Shown here in pieces: positions 52,030 to 63,619 of a stretch of DNA of 64,000 bases. The position numbers and the translations under genes are program-made. The notes under the pieces are model-generated. The model worked only from the letters and a program-made list of their open reading frames with translations, was not told the DNA's origin and did not search any database. Within the stretch, counting starts at the first letter, position 1. Each line of letters starts with the position of its first letter. Source of the stretch: Hyaloperonospora brassicae (taxonomy: Eukaryota; Oomycota; Peronosporomycetes; Peronosporales; Peronosporaceae); assembly GCA_947650285.1 (NCBI GenBank), contig CANTFL010001484.1, forward strand, positions 434,001 through 498,000, read 5' to 3'.

Positions 52030-52735
52030 CTAGCGAAATACCACTTCTTGGGTGCATCGTGGGCAAACACGGCGTCCGCCCTGATCCCGAAAGATAAAGG
52101 CGATCACTGACTGGCTCATGCCACTACGGTAGCGCCTTGACTTGCTCCATTCCACCGCTGTGCAATCAAGTCTTGGTTCGTGCTCACACACACATGAGTG
52201 AAAGATATAGGCTTTCATACCATTCATCCGTCGGGATCGATGGGCAACGAGCAGGGCCTTGTCGGAGATCGAATCCGGGACCTCTCGCACCCTAAGCGAG
52301 AATCATACCACTAGACCACAAGGCCTCTCCACTGCTTTTCAGCCCCTCCTGCTTCAACCACAGCTTTGTCACACTGGCGCGATACGCTGCAACACACTCG
52401 CAACGAGTGCATGCTCGAGTGCGAACGCTTCCATGTTGTCACTTCTGCCGACACTGGTCACTGGTTTCGGTCCAGTGAGGTGCTCTGTCCACACACCGTA
52501 TACATGGATAGTGGTGTCATGCTTGCCGCAACGAGCGCAACGGTAGCGCCTTGACTTGCTCCATTCCACCGCTGTGCAATCAAGTCTTGGTTCGTACTCA
52601 CACACACACATGAGTGAAAGATATAGGCAGTCATAACACTTCTTGGGTGCATCGTGGGTAAACGCGGCGTCCGCCCTGATCCCGAAAGATCAAGGCGATC
52701 ACCGACTGGCCCATGCCAGTCGATGTCAAGGGACT
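52030..52735. repeat. Mirror-ordered duplication around a tRNA inside the old gypsy RT
   Basis: Two segments are each present twice in direct orientation but in reversed order. Segment A (RT sequence starting CACTTCTTGGGTGCATCGTG) is at about 52040-52122 and about 52635-52720. Segment B (GGTAGCGCCTTGACTTGC...) is at about 52127-52215 and about 52543-52633. The order is A-B-tRNA-B'-A'. The RT reading continues from A', so A, B, the tRNA and B' form an inserted or rearranged block of about 600 bp. Confidence 0.75.
52254..52325 (-). tRNA. tRNA-Pro(AGG), possibly degenerate
   Basis: On the minus strand a 72-nt cloverleaf is visible. The acceptor strands GGCCTTG and CAAGGCC pair perfectly, with discriminator C. 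The D arm begins GGTCTAGTGGTATGATTC, and the anticodon arm is CTCGC-TTAGGGT-GCGAG, giving anticodon AGG (Pro). The T loop TTCGATC lies in a stem with one C-A mismatch. The sequence is very close to eukaryotic tRNA-Pro. No T-run terminator is seen just downstream. It sits inside an old gypsy element. Confidence 0.8.
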
Positions 52736-55390
52736 TCGTAAGTTCCTAGGTCTAGCGGCGTATTTGCACAAGTACTCGCGCAACTACGCCAAGATCACTG
52801 TGTATCTTACTTGCTTACTAAAAATATAAATTGGTCATGGAACGCTGACTGTCAGCGTTCCTTTGAAGTATCTAACATAGCTTGATGCAATCTCCCATAC
52901 TGGCGATTTCATATCAGAACACGCCATTCGATATGGTCCATGACGCCAGCGATTTTGAGATCGGCTGTGCGTTGATGCAATTTGACACAGATGGAGAAAA
53001 GCGCATCATCTGCTATCAAATCGCGTCAGCTTCAATCAGCTGGTCGTAATTCCCCAGTGAATGACAAGGAACTAATTTCCATGAAGTACGCACTGGCTAA
53101 TTTTCGTGTCTACCTTTTGGGAGATATACCGTTCATCGTCTATACGAACCATGCGTCTCTACGCACGGCCGTAAACAGTCCACATCTCTCGCAAATAATG
53201 GCGACGCGGCTGTCTTTCTTCGCAAAGTGCAACTTCTCCGTCAAGTGTTACCAGGACGACTCAAAGTCGTCGCTGACGCCATATCTCGCCGACCCGATTT
53301 CGAGCCGGGCGCGCGATCCAACAGTGAAGATAATTCCACTGTTGTAACACTTGTAGCCAACGTGCCATCGTAAAGTTTACTTGACGACGTGCAAAAGGCT
53401 TGCGCAGAGAAAAAATACCTTCTTCGCTTGATGGATCATCTGGTGAAATCATCTCGTAAATCTTTGAAAGATTTACTGGCTTTGTACCGATCATCATCGG
53501 ATCGGTATACATCACGCAACGGGTTGCTTTATCATTAAGCTGTTGCTGGCGACACGACTCGTATTATCGTCCCCGCTCATAAAATTTGCGCTTGCGCATC
53601 TTGTATGAGTATCACGATGCCCAACATGTGGACATCGTGGTCAGGAAAATACTTACCTTACGATAAGTCGTAGCTTTTACTGGCCCCGCCAGTATCAGTT
53701 ATATCGCAGGTACATTCGTGCTTTCGAGGTTCGTCAACGAGTGAAGCCCAGTCCTTCATCCCTTGCACCCTTACACCCTCTTCCAGACCCGTCAGAGTGC
53801 TGGTAGTCCGTTTCAATGGACTTCGTCTTCAATTTCCATAAAGACGCTTACAAGAATAATAATATTCTTGCGTTTGTTGACCGGATTGGCAAGTTGGTGC
53901 ATCTTGCTGCTGTGCCCGATTCGATCACGGCACAAGTCTGTGAGCTTGTCTTTATCGACACGATATTTCCACAATCCGGTTACCCCGTGAGATCGTGTCC
54001 GACCGTGACCCTCGAATCACGGCGGAGTTTTGGCAATCCGTGTTCCAATCGCTCGGAAAGCGGATAACGATGTTAACATCTCACCATCCCGAAACGAAGG
54101 TCAGACGGAACATGTAACCGCGTCCTCGAAGAGATCTTTCGCGGATATGTCCACTCGTTCTCGAGTTGGAGCAAATCTCTACCTCTGGTGGAATTCTCCA
54201 TCAATAATTCGGTGCATGCTTCAACTCAGCACACACTTCTCTGCGTAAATATATTGCGCCGTCCACATCTACCCTCCCTATTCGAGTGTAAATTTTAGTT
54301 TGTGGGGGGCTCGCTCGAGCACAAACCGTTTTGGCTCATTCTCATCACGTGTCGACGCTAACGTCGTCACTTATGATGCCGATGTCGATCAAGTCTACAT
54401 CGATAAAGAAGGACACCTCAACAATAGCGATGACGCTATTATTGAATCAGATGATGATGACGATGCTATTATTTGCATCATCGCCAATGACTGCTCCAGA
54501 GAGGATGATGACATCCTCGCTGATCAACCGAAAAGAGAAAAAGACTCTTTTTGCAGTTCTCACAATGCGAACTGTTCAAAACGATGTTGAGTCAGCAGAA
54601 GGATTTTGCTGGCTCGTGAAGCAGTGGTCCGTTTTGTACAGGATTCCATCACTCACGCGGTGGACCGGCAGACACGAAACGCAGACAAGAATGGGAGGGC
54701 ACATATTCTTCTATTTTATTAAAGGCGATTTTGTTCTTCTGTCTACGGTAAATATACCTAGACACGCAGTGAAAAATGTGGGCAGCAGTAACTACTTCCC
54801 AAGCACATCGGACCCTTTCTTGTGCTACCCCGACAAGGCAACGCATACACGATCAAGATGTCACGTAGGATTTGTACGCACCCTACGTTTTACGTGGGGC
54901 GTCTCCGCCCGTACTGTCAGAACGAGCACTCTTCCGACGATGAAGATATTCCCCACGTTCAAGAACCTCCATCAGATTCCTGCGTTCCCGCTCCAGACTC
55001 TCAGTCTGGACGTTTAAATGAGGAGACCTCTCCGTTCAAGTGAGAGATCCCCATTCATGCTAGGTATAGCTCTTCAAAGAGGTGGCGGACATCGAACTCA
55101 ACCTATAGTTGGGCGGGGGCGTACTAAGCATGGTCCTTTGCACGTTCAGGCTCGCAATCCTTGCGGTGCTGCCGCACAGTGTCAATCAGAGCATAACGCC
55201 TGTCCCTATCTTGCTCCAAATCCTCGCGCAACTCAACAATTGCAAGATCCATCTCGTGCGGGTCGAGATGGTGAGACGAAAGACTTAGAAGGGGTTTATC
55301 TCTCGTCCACTTCCTTTGGTGGGTTCACACGGTGGTCAACGCTTCCGTGTAGAGCGTATCTTGAATCACCGTGACGATTCGGAATCAAGG

Positions 55391-56798
55391 ACAAGTTGCC
55401 TCGTCCAGTAGTAGGGGTATCCACAATTGTGGAACAGCTGGAAGCCCCACTCCCAGATGAGGATGGATGTGCCTGGTTTCATCGAGCAGCACGACAATCC
55501 ATAACCTTTGATGAGGGAGGGCCATCGTCGTACGTGCCCTCAATACGTTTGTAAAAGGAATGAAAGGTCTTAATTTCTTGATGCATCTTGGAGGAGATGC
55601 GCGCCCTCCAGTAGGGTTGGTTAGCGAGGTACGCCTTCCTAGAGTCGCGAACTGAGTTGTCAACACAACTCAGAAACTTATCTCCCCACGAGAGGCAAGG
55701 TATACCTGCATCTCTCGAAAATCGGTGCAATTTGTACCGAGCACCGGTATGCATCTTCTGTTCAAACCTGTTGCGAGCAACACCATGTTTGTCCAGCCAA
55801 GCCTTGCGACCAACATTCTCAATGTTGCCGATGAACGAATTTCACGCCTGCAATAAAGAGAGCTCTTCTCTCGTGTGGTTGCTGTGGTACCATCGATGTC
55901 TAAAAACACATCGATGTATAATTCATACTCAGAGCGATATCCCTTCGCACTCGTATCGAGACCATGGACCCTTGACGAGTCAAAGAGTGGGATTCGACAA
56001 CTCCCAGTGCTATACTCATACCACTCTCTTAGCTCACTCACGAAAGCATCCATGGCTTGCGCTTAGGAGCAGGTCATAACGCGTAACAATTATGCTCCTC
56101 ATGCGTGGTGTCAACATAAAAAATAATACCACGATCGCCGCAATACCTGGTATTGCTGCGGCTATGGCTACGATTAATCCGCGAAGAGTCATCGACATCA
56201 TCATAAGGACTCACGTCCTCATGTACTGAACTCGTTTCGTTTAAATACAAGCGCTATCGGTTCGACCCCGGAAACGAGTTCTTGGATTAGTCGGATGAAC
56301 CGATCATCTCATGCCGCAATCTTTATCGAGACTGACTCGAGGTGAAGCATTAGTCGTTTCGCGACCGTAAGGTCGGACTTTGCGGACGGCTTCGAGTCGG
56401 ATGGTGATTATGACTTGCTCTAATATAGCATCTCTACTTCGGGGCCATGGTTCATGAGGCTAACACCCGCAGCTTTTGCTGCGGGTGAAGAAGCTGCACG
56501 TGGATGACCACGTGCACCTGCAACTATGGGTAGTTCAGGCTACTTATTTTTAGCAGGCGCATTATCGCCTTCTGCTGCGTCTTTGTTAAATTTTCTCCGG
56601 CTGCACGCATTCTGCAGCCGATTCGGACGCTGCTTTGTTTGTGAAACGCATGGACGGACTCGTCATGCGCTGATACATTAAAATGAAAAAAAATATTAAC
56701 AATTGCCCCCCCGTCTTTAGAGCGACACGACGATGGTCACTCTGCCACCAATTAATCTTAACACTCATTAGAGTGACTGACGGTTAAGGATAAGGTGA
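55391..56798. other. 3' region of the old gypsy element before its LTR
   Basis: Frames on both strands (55670-56053 minus, 55657-56079 plus) have no homology I recognise and may be element-specific remnants. The tract ggttaaggataaggtga (56782-56798) just before the LTR could be a polypurine tract. Confidence 0.4.
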
Positions 56799-57224
56799 TG
56801 CAACGAGATAGCCCGCTACATAAAATTCATACAACGATATTTATTTTTGAATTTTAGCTATTTTTGAAAATATTCAATTTGCATCACCCGGGATGAGTGA
56901 TGTTGTCGAGATATTACCGCCAAGGGTAATATTCGTAGATGCTCCACTTCTTGGTTCATGTGCCGTGCACACCAACCAAAGTAATCAACAATCGCTGCTA
57001 GACGCGCGTAATGGGTGGTAGACAGAAGACCCACATAGGAGATAGTAGTTTGACATAGTTCAATTAAGACGAATATGATCTGCAAGAAACATTCCTATAT
57101 TAAACCTCAAGACAGAGCTTTCGGGTTCTGTTTAGTCTTAGTCGCGCTTCCTTACGACACGTGTACGTGACGTCGGGAGCACACTACCTTATGTTTATCC
57201 GACACAAGGGCGTGACCCGTAACA
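56799..57224 (+). repeat. 3' LTR of the old gypsy element
   Basis: This LTR of about 426 bp starts TGCAACGAG (degenerate for TGTAACGGG) and ends GACCCGTAACA. It shares long identical stretches with 33785-34196 from the GCTAGACGCGCG block to the end, apart from a deletion near 57103. Confidence 0.78.
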
Positions 57225-57743
57225 AGAAAGCCTAGTCTCTTAGTACCAATCCTCCTTTAAAGACCACTAAGAAAGCCAATATAACAAAACGCATAATTAC
57301 TGTAGTCATTGGGGGCTTGCCACTAACTGTTAGCATTGAGAAGCTACGTGTACCCGGTTAAAATTAAACCTCTTCGATCAGTTCCCTTTTCACGCAACTT
57401 TATTATTGTTGACTGCTGTGTTTGACACACTTCATGCAGAAGTGACAACGTCATTAAAAAGAAACACTAAATATTGCGACACCCACGATTAAAATGTTCG
57501 TGAGCGCGAATTATTTGACATTACATGGAATCAGGGTCCACAAAATGGATGATGTGATCTCGCCTCTCCACTGGCGCCCAGATGAACGACTATCGGAGGG
57601 AGTACTCCGTTTCCGTGCTTCATTCCTACCTCAACTTGTGTACCCGTCGGTAAGGCGGGCTTCACCCTGCTCGGTATACTAGTGTTGATACCAGACTTGA
57701 CCGTGTTTGGGACGGGGATGATCGCGTGGAAGTCTTCACGCGA
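57225..57743. other. Spacer between the old gypsy and the decayed chromovirus relative
   Basis: No gene or bounded repeat is recognised; only short frames such as 57494-57682 occur. Confidence 0.35.
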
Positions 57744-60700
57744 TCACAGGTTACTTGTAAGTACTCGATATGAGCTGCCTATGTCTCGACGAGATCGCCT
57801 CGTCCAATACGTAGATCTTGATGTGTTTGACCTTCTGACCACCTGCGCCGTCTCTCGATCTTGATCACCCAATATTTCTTGCTGCGCCCCATTGCAGTTG
57901 TCTTGATGTTTCTGAGAGTCCTGGACACCTGGCCAAACGATCCAAGTTCGATGCTTGTATAGACTACAAGCGTAAATCTTGACGTCTCGGCAGGCCAAAT
58001 ATCCATCCCAAAGAGATGACGCGTTTCTGTTTGAAGTACATTGAGCTTTGATTAATGCTAGCGAAACATCTCACAAACCACACGACCTAGCCTAACTATG
58101 TATAAGGCGCTTGCCCGCGTCGTCCAGCGAATCAATTTGTCTCTTGTACATCGTAGGCTCCTTAATATATTCCCTACCCCTGACTCAGATTATGGTGTGA
58201 ATTTTGATAGGATCCCCTCTCAGGTCGGATACTTTTCAGATCGGATCCTTGTTGGATCGGGTACCCTCTTGGATCCAAGATACCCTCTTAGATCGAATAC
58301 ACCCTTGCATTGGAACCGATTGTCGTGGTCCACCCATCCATACTTTGCACCTAGCACGGGTACCAGAGTCGCCCTTCTTCCGCGCATTATTCGCCCCATT
58401 CTTCAATCCGCTTTTCTACAACCGGCCACTGTACGTTGAGATGGCGGGCAGCGTCAGTCAAGCTGTAAATCGTCTTTGTAGGCACGGTAATTCATGGTTC
58501 CTTCTCAATTCCTTTGTTTCCATAGACATTTATAACGGAGTCATCCATCCTGACTGTATCGGCTGATTCCGTCGCGCCAACTATTCAAACAGATTCGCCA
58601 TCCGCTACCTCGACGGTGCCATTAGACTAGCACTACATGAGTGGATCTGGAGATCCTCACCCTAAACTTCCGAGTCAGTCCACTCGTGGCAACAGGTCTT
58701 CGGGAGCTAACAGATCAACTGGCCTCCCTCTTCAATTAATCGACTTTTAGCAAGCCACGTTGAATCAGAATGATTCTTTGAAGTAGCATTTGCTTTAATA
58801 ATACAATTCCCTTGGTACCTTCTGTTGTCATGTCTCGAAATTGTCTTCTTTTTTATTAGACCTTTCGGCCACGATGAGGATCTTAATGTGCCTTGATCGC
58901 CATAATAGTAATAAAGCATATAATCCTCCAGCATTTTCTGTGCAGCCGGCCTGCACACATTCATCTTCCCTCTAATAAACCTACGGTTGATGATCCTGCG
59001 ATCCTTTCCGGTAAGATTGCATCACCTCAAATCGATTTCTACTGACACGACTGCGATTTAAGTCAAGTAATAGATCGCCGCAATTTAGATCCGCCTCAAC
59101 CATCCAATCATGACCACTGTATTTCTTCCAATAGACCCAAAATTGTCGATGTACATGTTCAAAACGCGTCTTCCGATCGTATCTCACATCGGAGATCCTC
59201 TCCACTTCGAATTCATTATCATCAAATTCAGTCTTTCAGCTATATTCTGGTAGGATCACCCCATCAAATTTGACCCGACATGCTTTCGTTACTCTCAGTG
59301 TATTGATCAGGCGATCAGGGAAGACTCTTACTCGTTTCAACTTCGATGCGCGAATCACCGGAAATAGCCTGTAATGTGTTCTGGCAATCTCCAATCGTAC
59401 CGCGCACACTCCACACGATTCCGCGACTCGGAAACGCCCGTGCCACATATGCTCCAGCTTTCGATCGTATCCCTCCTTTACTCTATCGAGATATATCTAA
59501 ACTCGGGGTCTAACCTCTATACTAGTAGGATCAAGATCTACATTGTGTCGGTCGGCCCGATTCTGTATCTCGCTCAAAAGACGCTCGTTTACCGTAGCTC
59601 TAGCGCGTTGATAATGATGTTGTATGCTATAACTCGATTTGTGCGGATCTTGGCTTTGTAACAAAGTGCTTCCAAAGGGCAAAGACGCTTGTTGGTTAGA
59701 TCTAAGATTTTATCCGTGTATCGAATTGAAAAGCTTATCGCTACGTACTCGTTCTTGAGCGGTATGAGTTGCAAACGATAGTCTTTCCGCGTAATCTTCC
59801 CAATCCCTTTGATCAGTATCTAGGATGGACATATTCAGCGCTCTCGTCAAATCTTGCACCTTCCTTTCGACCGTTCCGTTTGATTGCTGTCTATATGCCA
59901 TCGTAGCTTGCAGTATATATCCTGTAATTTTGTTAAATGCTCGAAAGAAATCAGACATGAATCATGGCTCCCTGTCATGGCGGATCACTCCACTTGCAAT
60001 CGACCACATGAGCACACACTTTTCATAAATTTCCACGATAGTTTGGGCAGATCGGGATTCGCTTGCCTTGGCAATGACATACCCGGAAAGTAGATCCACC
60101 CGTAGTAAAAGCTCTTTATTGCCTATATAGATCAGGGCAGATACGGATGTGATTCATAGCAATCATCTGAAAAGGATAGGAGACCTGGGCATTCCCAGGC
60201 GATACTCCAAACTTACTTGGAACTCCTTTCCCCGTTTCGCAATCCTTACATACACCTATGTACCTATTCAACTCTGTACGCTTTTGTACAGGCACCTCCA
60301 GTGCTTGGATACACTGGTAAGCCCGGCCGATTCCTTGATTTTCGCCTTACACACTAATGTGGAAGTGGTGTAGGAAATATTTCTGCAGCAACTCTTTTAT
60401 CGCCAATCGCATCGTTCGAGTACAATCATTCATTGGAGTTGATCGGGGGCAGCAAAATTTTAATCTGTCTACTTCACTTCGTTATCAGGAGCGATTAAGG
60501 CAGTCGTACTTGCCTCCGTCGCACTCAAAATAGTCAGATCTCCTGTCAAATACATCTTCAACTGATGGATACATACCTCTTCATCTTGTGCTCGTTTAAT
60601 ACAATCAATTTGAATCTGCTGAACCACTTCTACCTGTAACAATTCTGGATCTCGACGTCTTTACGCTGCGGATCCGGTAAGTGTTGCCACCTTGAGCACC

Positions 60701-62740
60701 TCTTTCGTGCGTTTAGGTGCTAGCCACTTGTCCTACCGATTGAGTGTAATTGATGACTACAGATTTTCGTCTATCACAACGATCCTGACCTTCTGCTGTT
60801 GCAAAGCTTCGCTAGCAAGCCGATCTGCAATTAATTTAGTATCTTTTCGCATGTCGGAATTCATAAATCGACCACGATTGCAATCTATCCATTGTTTTGT
60901 TTCGCAACAGCTTTAGACCTGGCGTTTACAGACGATTTTTCCTCGCATTTGTCGAATCGCCAGATTTGAGTCACCCCAATAATGACACGTCCCCTAGTCC
61001 GATCTGCCAGCAGATCGAAAATCAGCAGCAGGCCTCGATACTCTGCTGTGTTCACAATCAGATCCGAGGTATACTCGGACGCTGCCGTCACGATCTTCCA
61101 CTCTGGGAGTTCCCAAAACAGCATTGTGCTCCCCACTCTATCGCTTCACCCGATCGCATCGATCAAAAATGACCACTAGCAGTCGCTTGTCCATTTCCAC
61201 TGTTGGATTCGGCATACTAATGCTCTGTCTGGGTTGCTTCTTGGTGTCGATTGCAATTAATACCTCATCCAATTCTTATCGAGGGGTGATTATCGCAGCT
61301 AGCGCCCTTCGAATCTCATTTTCTCCCTTTTTGCACCTAGTGATCTCTAGTGTCCCCATTGAAAACAATGCTGACCATATTCCTAACCGCCCGTTGAGTC
61401 CAGACGATGTTACAACCAAGTCAAGCCCGAAAAACGGGTAAATACATTGTCCTCTTTTGTTATCAGCATAGTGTAGCATATATCTAGGATCCGTAGGAAA
61501 GACTCCACCATTCCGTAGTTGATCGCATTGGATTTCAGCGTGCGATTTGTAAACGTCACCGACCAATGTACACCATCGTAACTTTGCAACAAAGCTGCAG
61601 AGAATACCCACTTGCTTGCATATACCACGATCACTGAAGATCGCTCTGGATCAAATTACTTGAAGATTGGAGTCCGAACGGCCTTCGCGGTCAGTATAGT
61701 GAAAGCGATCATGGTTTTGTATCTCACCGAGTCCTGCCTTCACTTTCTGCATCGTCCTCGGTATTCAGTACGAGATCTGCAACGCAGGCATATCTATCGT
61801 CGACCCTGAAATATCGGTCTTTCTCTACTTTGGGCATTGCTCCGTTTAAACTATCCAGGCGGCATGTCTAATCGACCTCCGTCTCCTTCAACTCGTGTAG
61901 CACCAAAGTGTAGATTGCACAATGCTCAATGTAGAAACTGTAAAAATCTAGGCTACCCAAAAAGAAAGGCATCGAGCGCATATTCTACGGGAATGGTATA
62001 TTCACCAGAGATCCGAGATCTTCAGGATAAGCTTCCAGTCCTGCCAACGAAACATGTCCTAGATAATCTACTTTTCGACTTCTCCAGAAAACTTTCGCAA
62101 AACTGAGCGACATGTTCCATTTATCAGACACTTCCAACATTCTTTACAACATGTCGTACAAGGAGAACCACGGCTCTGCCGGGATCAGTATTTCGTCGAT
62201 GTAGAATCTGCGTCCTAACACTGACGACCTTGTATCCGGATCCGGTTCATCTTCGGTAAACACTTCCCTTGATTCTGGCGACCTAGTGGTTATCCCATCG
62301 GAACTAGTGGCAATCCCATCGGACCTAGTCTGGATCTCGAGGTATCCCTACAAAGCATTATCCATCAGACGTTGGTAGATCCAAGGGGCATTCTTCACCC
62401 AGCGCGGCATTCTATACCACTTTAATATACCGGACGGCGCAATGAATGCAGAGATAAGCCTTGCCCGCTCCGTCATTTCCACCACCCAAAAACTACTAGC
62501 CATGTCCAGGGAGCAATAACACATAGCCTTATCCATGCCGTGTAACAATTCGTTTACCAGCGGCATGGGGGTACAGCATCAATCTTGTAAGATGATTGAC
62601 CCGTCGGTAGTCGATGCATAATCGTATGCCTCCACCGTTCTTCTTGATAATTATCACTATCGGTGAAGCACAGGGTAACGTCGACGGCTGTACGATCTTG
62701 GCTGGCAATAATACCTTGATTAGATACGCTAATTTTCACA
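57744..62740 (-). mobile_element. Decayed minus-strand relative of the GATC-rich chromovirus
   Basis: Minus-strand fragments follow the pol order of the intact element at 35278-49935: LTR-like sequence at 57744-58006 (the DRETAQVVRRS reading matches the LTR at 36361-36590), chromodomain, integrase, second RNase H, first RNase H and reverse transcriptase. All frames are broken, and boundaries are not defined by eye. Confidence 0.78.
58981..62739 (-). pseudogene. pol remnant of the decayed chromovirus relative
   Basis: From high to low coordinates the minus strand shows: reverse transcriptase at 62348-62739 (MPLVNELLHGMDKAMCYCSLDMASSFWVVEM-type reading, trimmed here to the block YCSLDMASSFWVVEM); first RNase H at 61276-61634 (VVYASKWVFSAAL); second RNase H at 60885-61136 (NTAEYRGLLLIFDLLAD); integrase core at 59710-59958 (MSDFFRAFNKITG, NGTVERKVQ); integrase C-terminus at 59236-59448; and chromodomain at 58981-59205 (RISDVRYDRKTRF, then VSRNRFEVMQS). 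Each block is recognisable by comparison with the intact Pol at 39736-44979. Stops and frameshifts separate them, so no product is possible. Confidence 0.83.
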
Positions 62741-63360
62741 AAATTTAGATGAGACTGGTCTCGTTCATTGTGCGATCGAGTTGGCTCCTCCTACATCGAT
62801 GCCGCAGACATCCTCATGTGCTGCTAGCGGTAATGCGTCTTCGTTTTCCGTTAGCAAACGACGATTCCTTCAAACAAGTGATCGTTGTGGAGAAGCGCAG
62901 AAAAATAATGATGGAAAGTGTGGATCGCGCCTACCGTATTAAGTGCGAGATCGATTTGATTGGTGGAGTGCGCTCGGAGATAGGCCCGTTGGCACGAATG
63001 ATCGTATCACCAGACCTAATGACAGAAAATGACTGTGAAAGTTATGCGGATTAATCTACCTAACAGTTAAGAAGGAGTATGGTCAAGGATCGAGGGCTAG
63101 CCGATCACGATCCGCGATCAAAAGCTTGGATGACCAAGTTACGAGGACCATATTGCTCAAGGAATTAACAGCATCTGGAATACTGGATCAGTAGCGACAA
63201 TGAAAGAGAGGCGAAAATGGAAGCAGGTTGCTGGAGTGGATCTCCAAGATTATCAAACATGCGAGGTCTCAGAAGTGACGGCGGTTCGACGATGGATGCC
63301 CGATCAAAGACTCGAGCAACTGATTACGATCCATCCTGGGTTTGTAACGCTTCATTAGCG
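62741..63360. other. Unassigned segment next to the decayed element
   Basis: A plus-strand frame at 62749-63054 has no homology I recognise. GATC words are frequent, so the segment may derive from the gag part of the decayed element or from another related copy. Confidence 0.35.
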
Positions 63361-63545
63361 GACACATTATTGGTGTGGACCACATAATTGGTGTGGACCA
63401 CATACCGCGATCCACTACCCGAGGGATCCACTATGGACCGGATTGAAATGGATCACATAATGGGTGTGGATCACATGCCACGATCCACTACCTCGCGATC
63501 CACTGCACCGCGATCCACTGTATCGCGATCCACTATGGAGCGACA
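63361..63545. repeat. Short imperfect repeats built on gatccact / gtggaccacat
   Basis: GATCCACT occurs six times between about 63408 and 63534, several times within a 15-bp period (63482-63534). It is interleaved with four or five TGTGGA(C/T)CACAT units from 63372 onwards. These two words are near complements, so local inverted pairing is possible. Confidence 0.75.
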
Positions 63546-63619
63546 TAATACGGAGTGTCTGCTGTAGACCACATGAGGTAAGAAGTGAATTTCATAGACA
63601 GGTAACAGTTGACCTAGCG

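Larger units (their letters stand above)
50340..55390 (+). pseudogene. pol remnant of the old gypsy element
   Basis: The pieces can be read across frames. The protease C-terminal part is at about 50360-50510 (DDDFIVLDLDDKFDIILGQPWLRRYEP). Reverse transcriptase is at 51351-51977 (KATGGWRIVHAFNKLNAAT, then YFDDVFVHC) and continues after an insertion to about 52800. RNase H is at about 52930-53350 (FDMVHDASDFEIG, then VYTNHASLRTAV). Integrase lies at about 53600-54250 (MDFVFNFHKDAYKNNNILAFVDRIGKLVHLA), followed by an acidic linker at 54340-54530. The integrase C-terminus is at 54600-55015 (HPTFYVGRLRPYCQ) and a chromodomain start at about 55318-55385 (VERILNHRD). Frameshifts and stops are frequent; it is non-functional. 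Confidence 0.82.
33785..57224 (+). mobile_element. Old Ty3/gypsy element, interrupted by the chromovirus
   Basis: The family A LTRs at 33785-34196 and 56799-57224 bracket gag remnants, then the nested chromovirus (35278-49935), then protease, reverse transcriptase, RNase H, integrase and a chromodomain trace in that order. Without the insert it is about 8.8 kb. Many stops and frameshifts, divergent LTRs and no matching target duplication (tcaaa against agaaa) show great age. Confidence 0.85.

Noticed and set aside
54300..54590. Small acidic protein
   Set aside because: It is the acidic linker of the old gypsy integrase read in one frame, not a separate gene.
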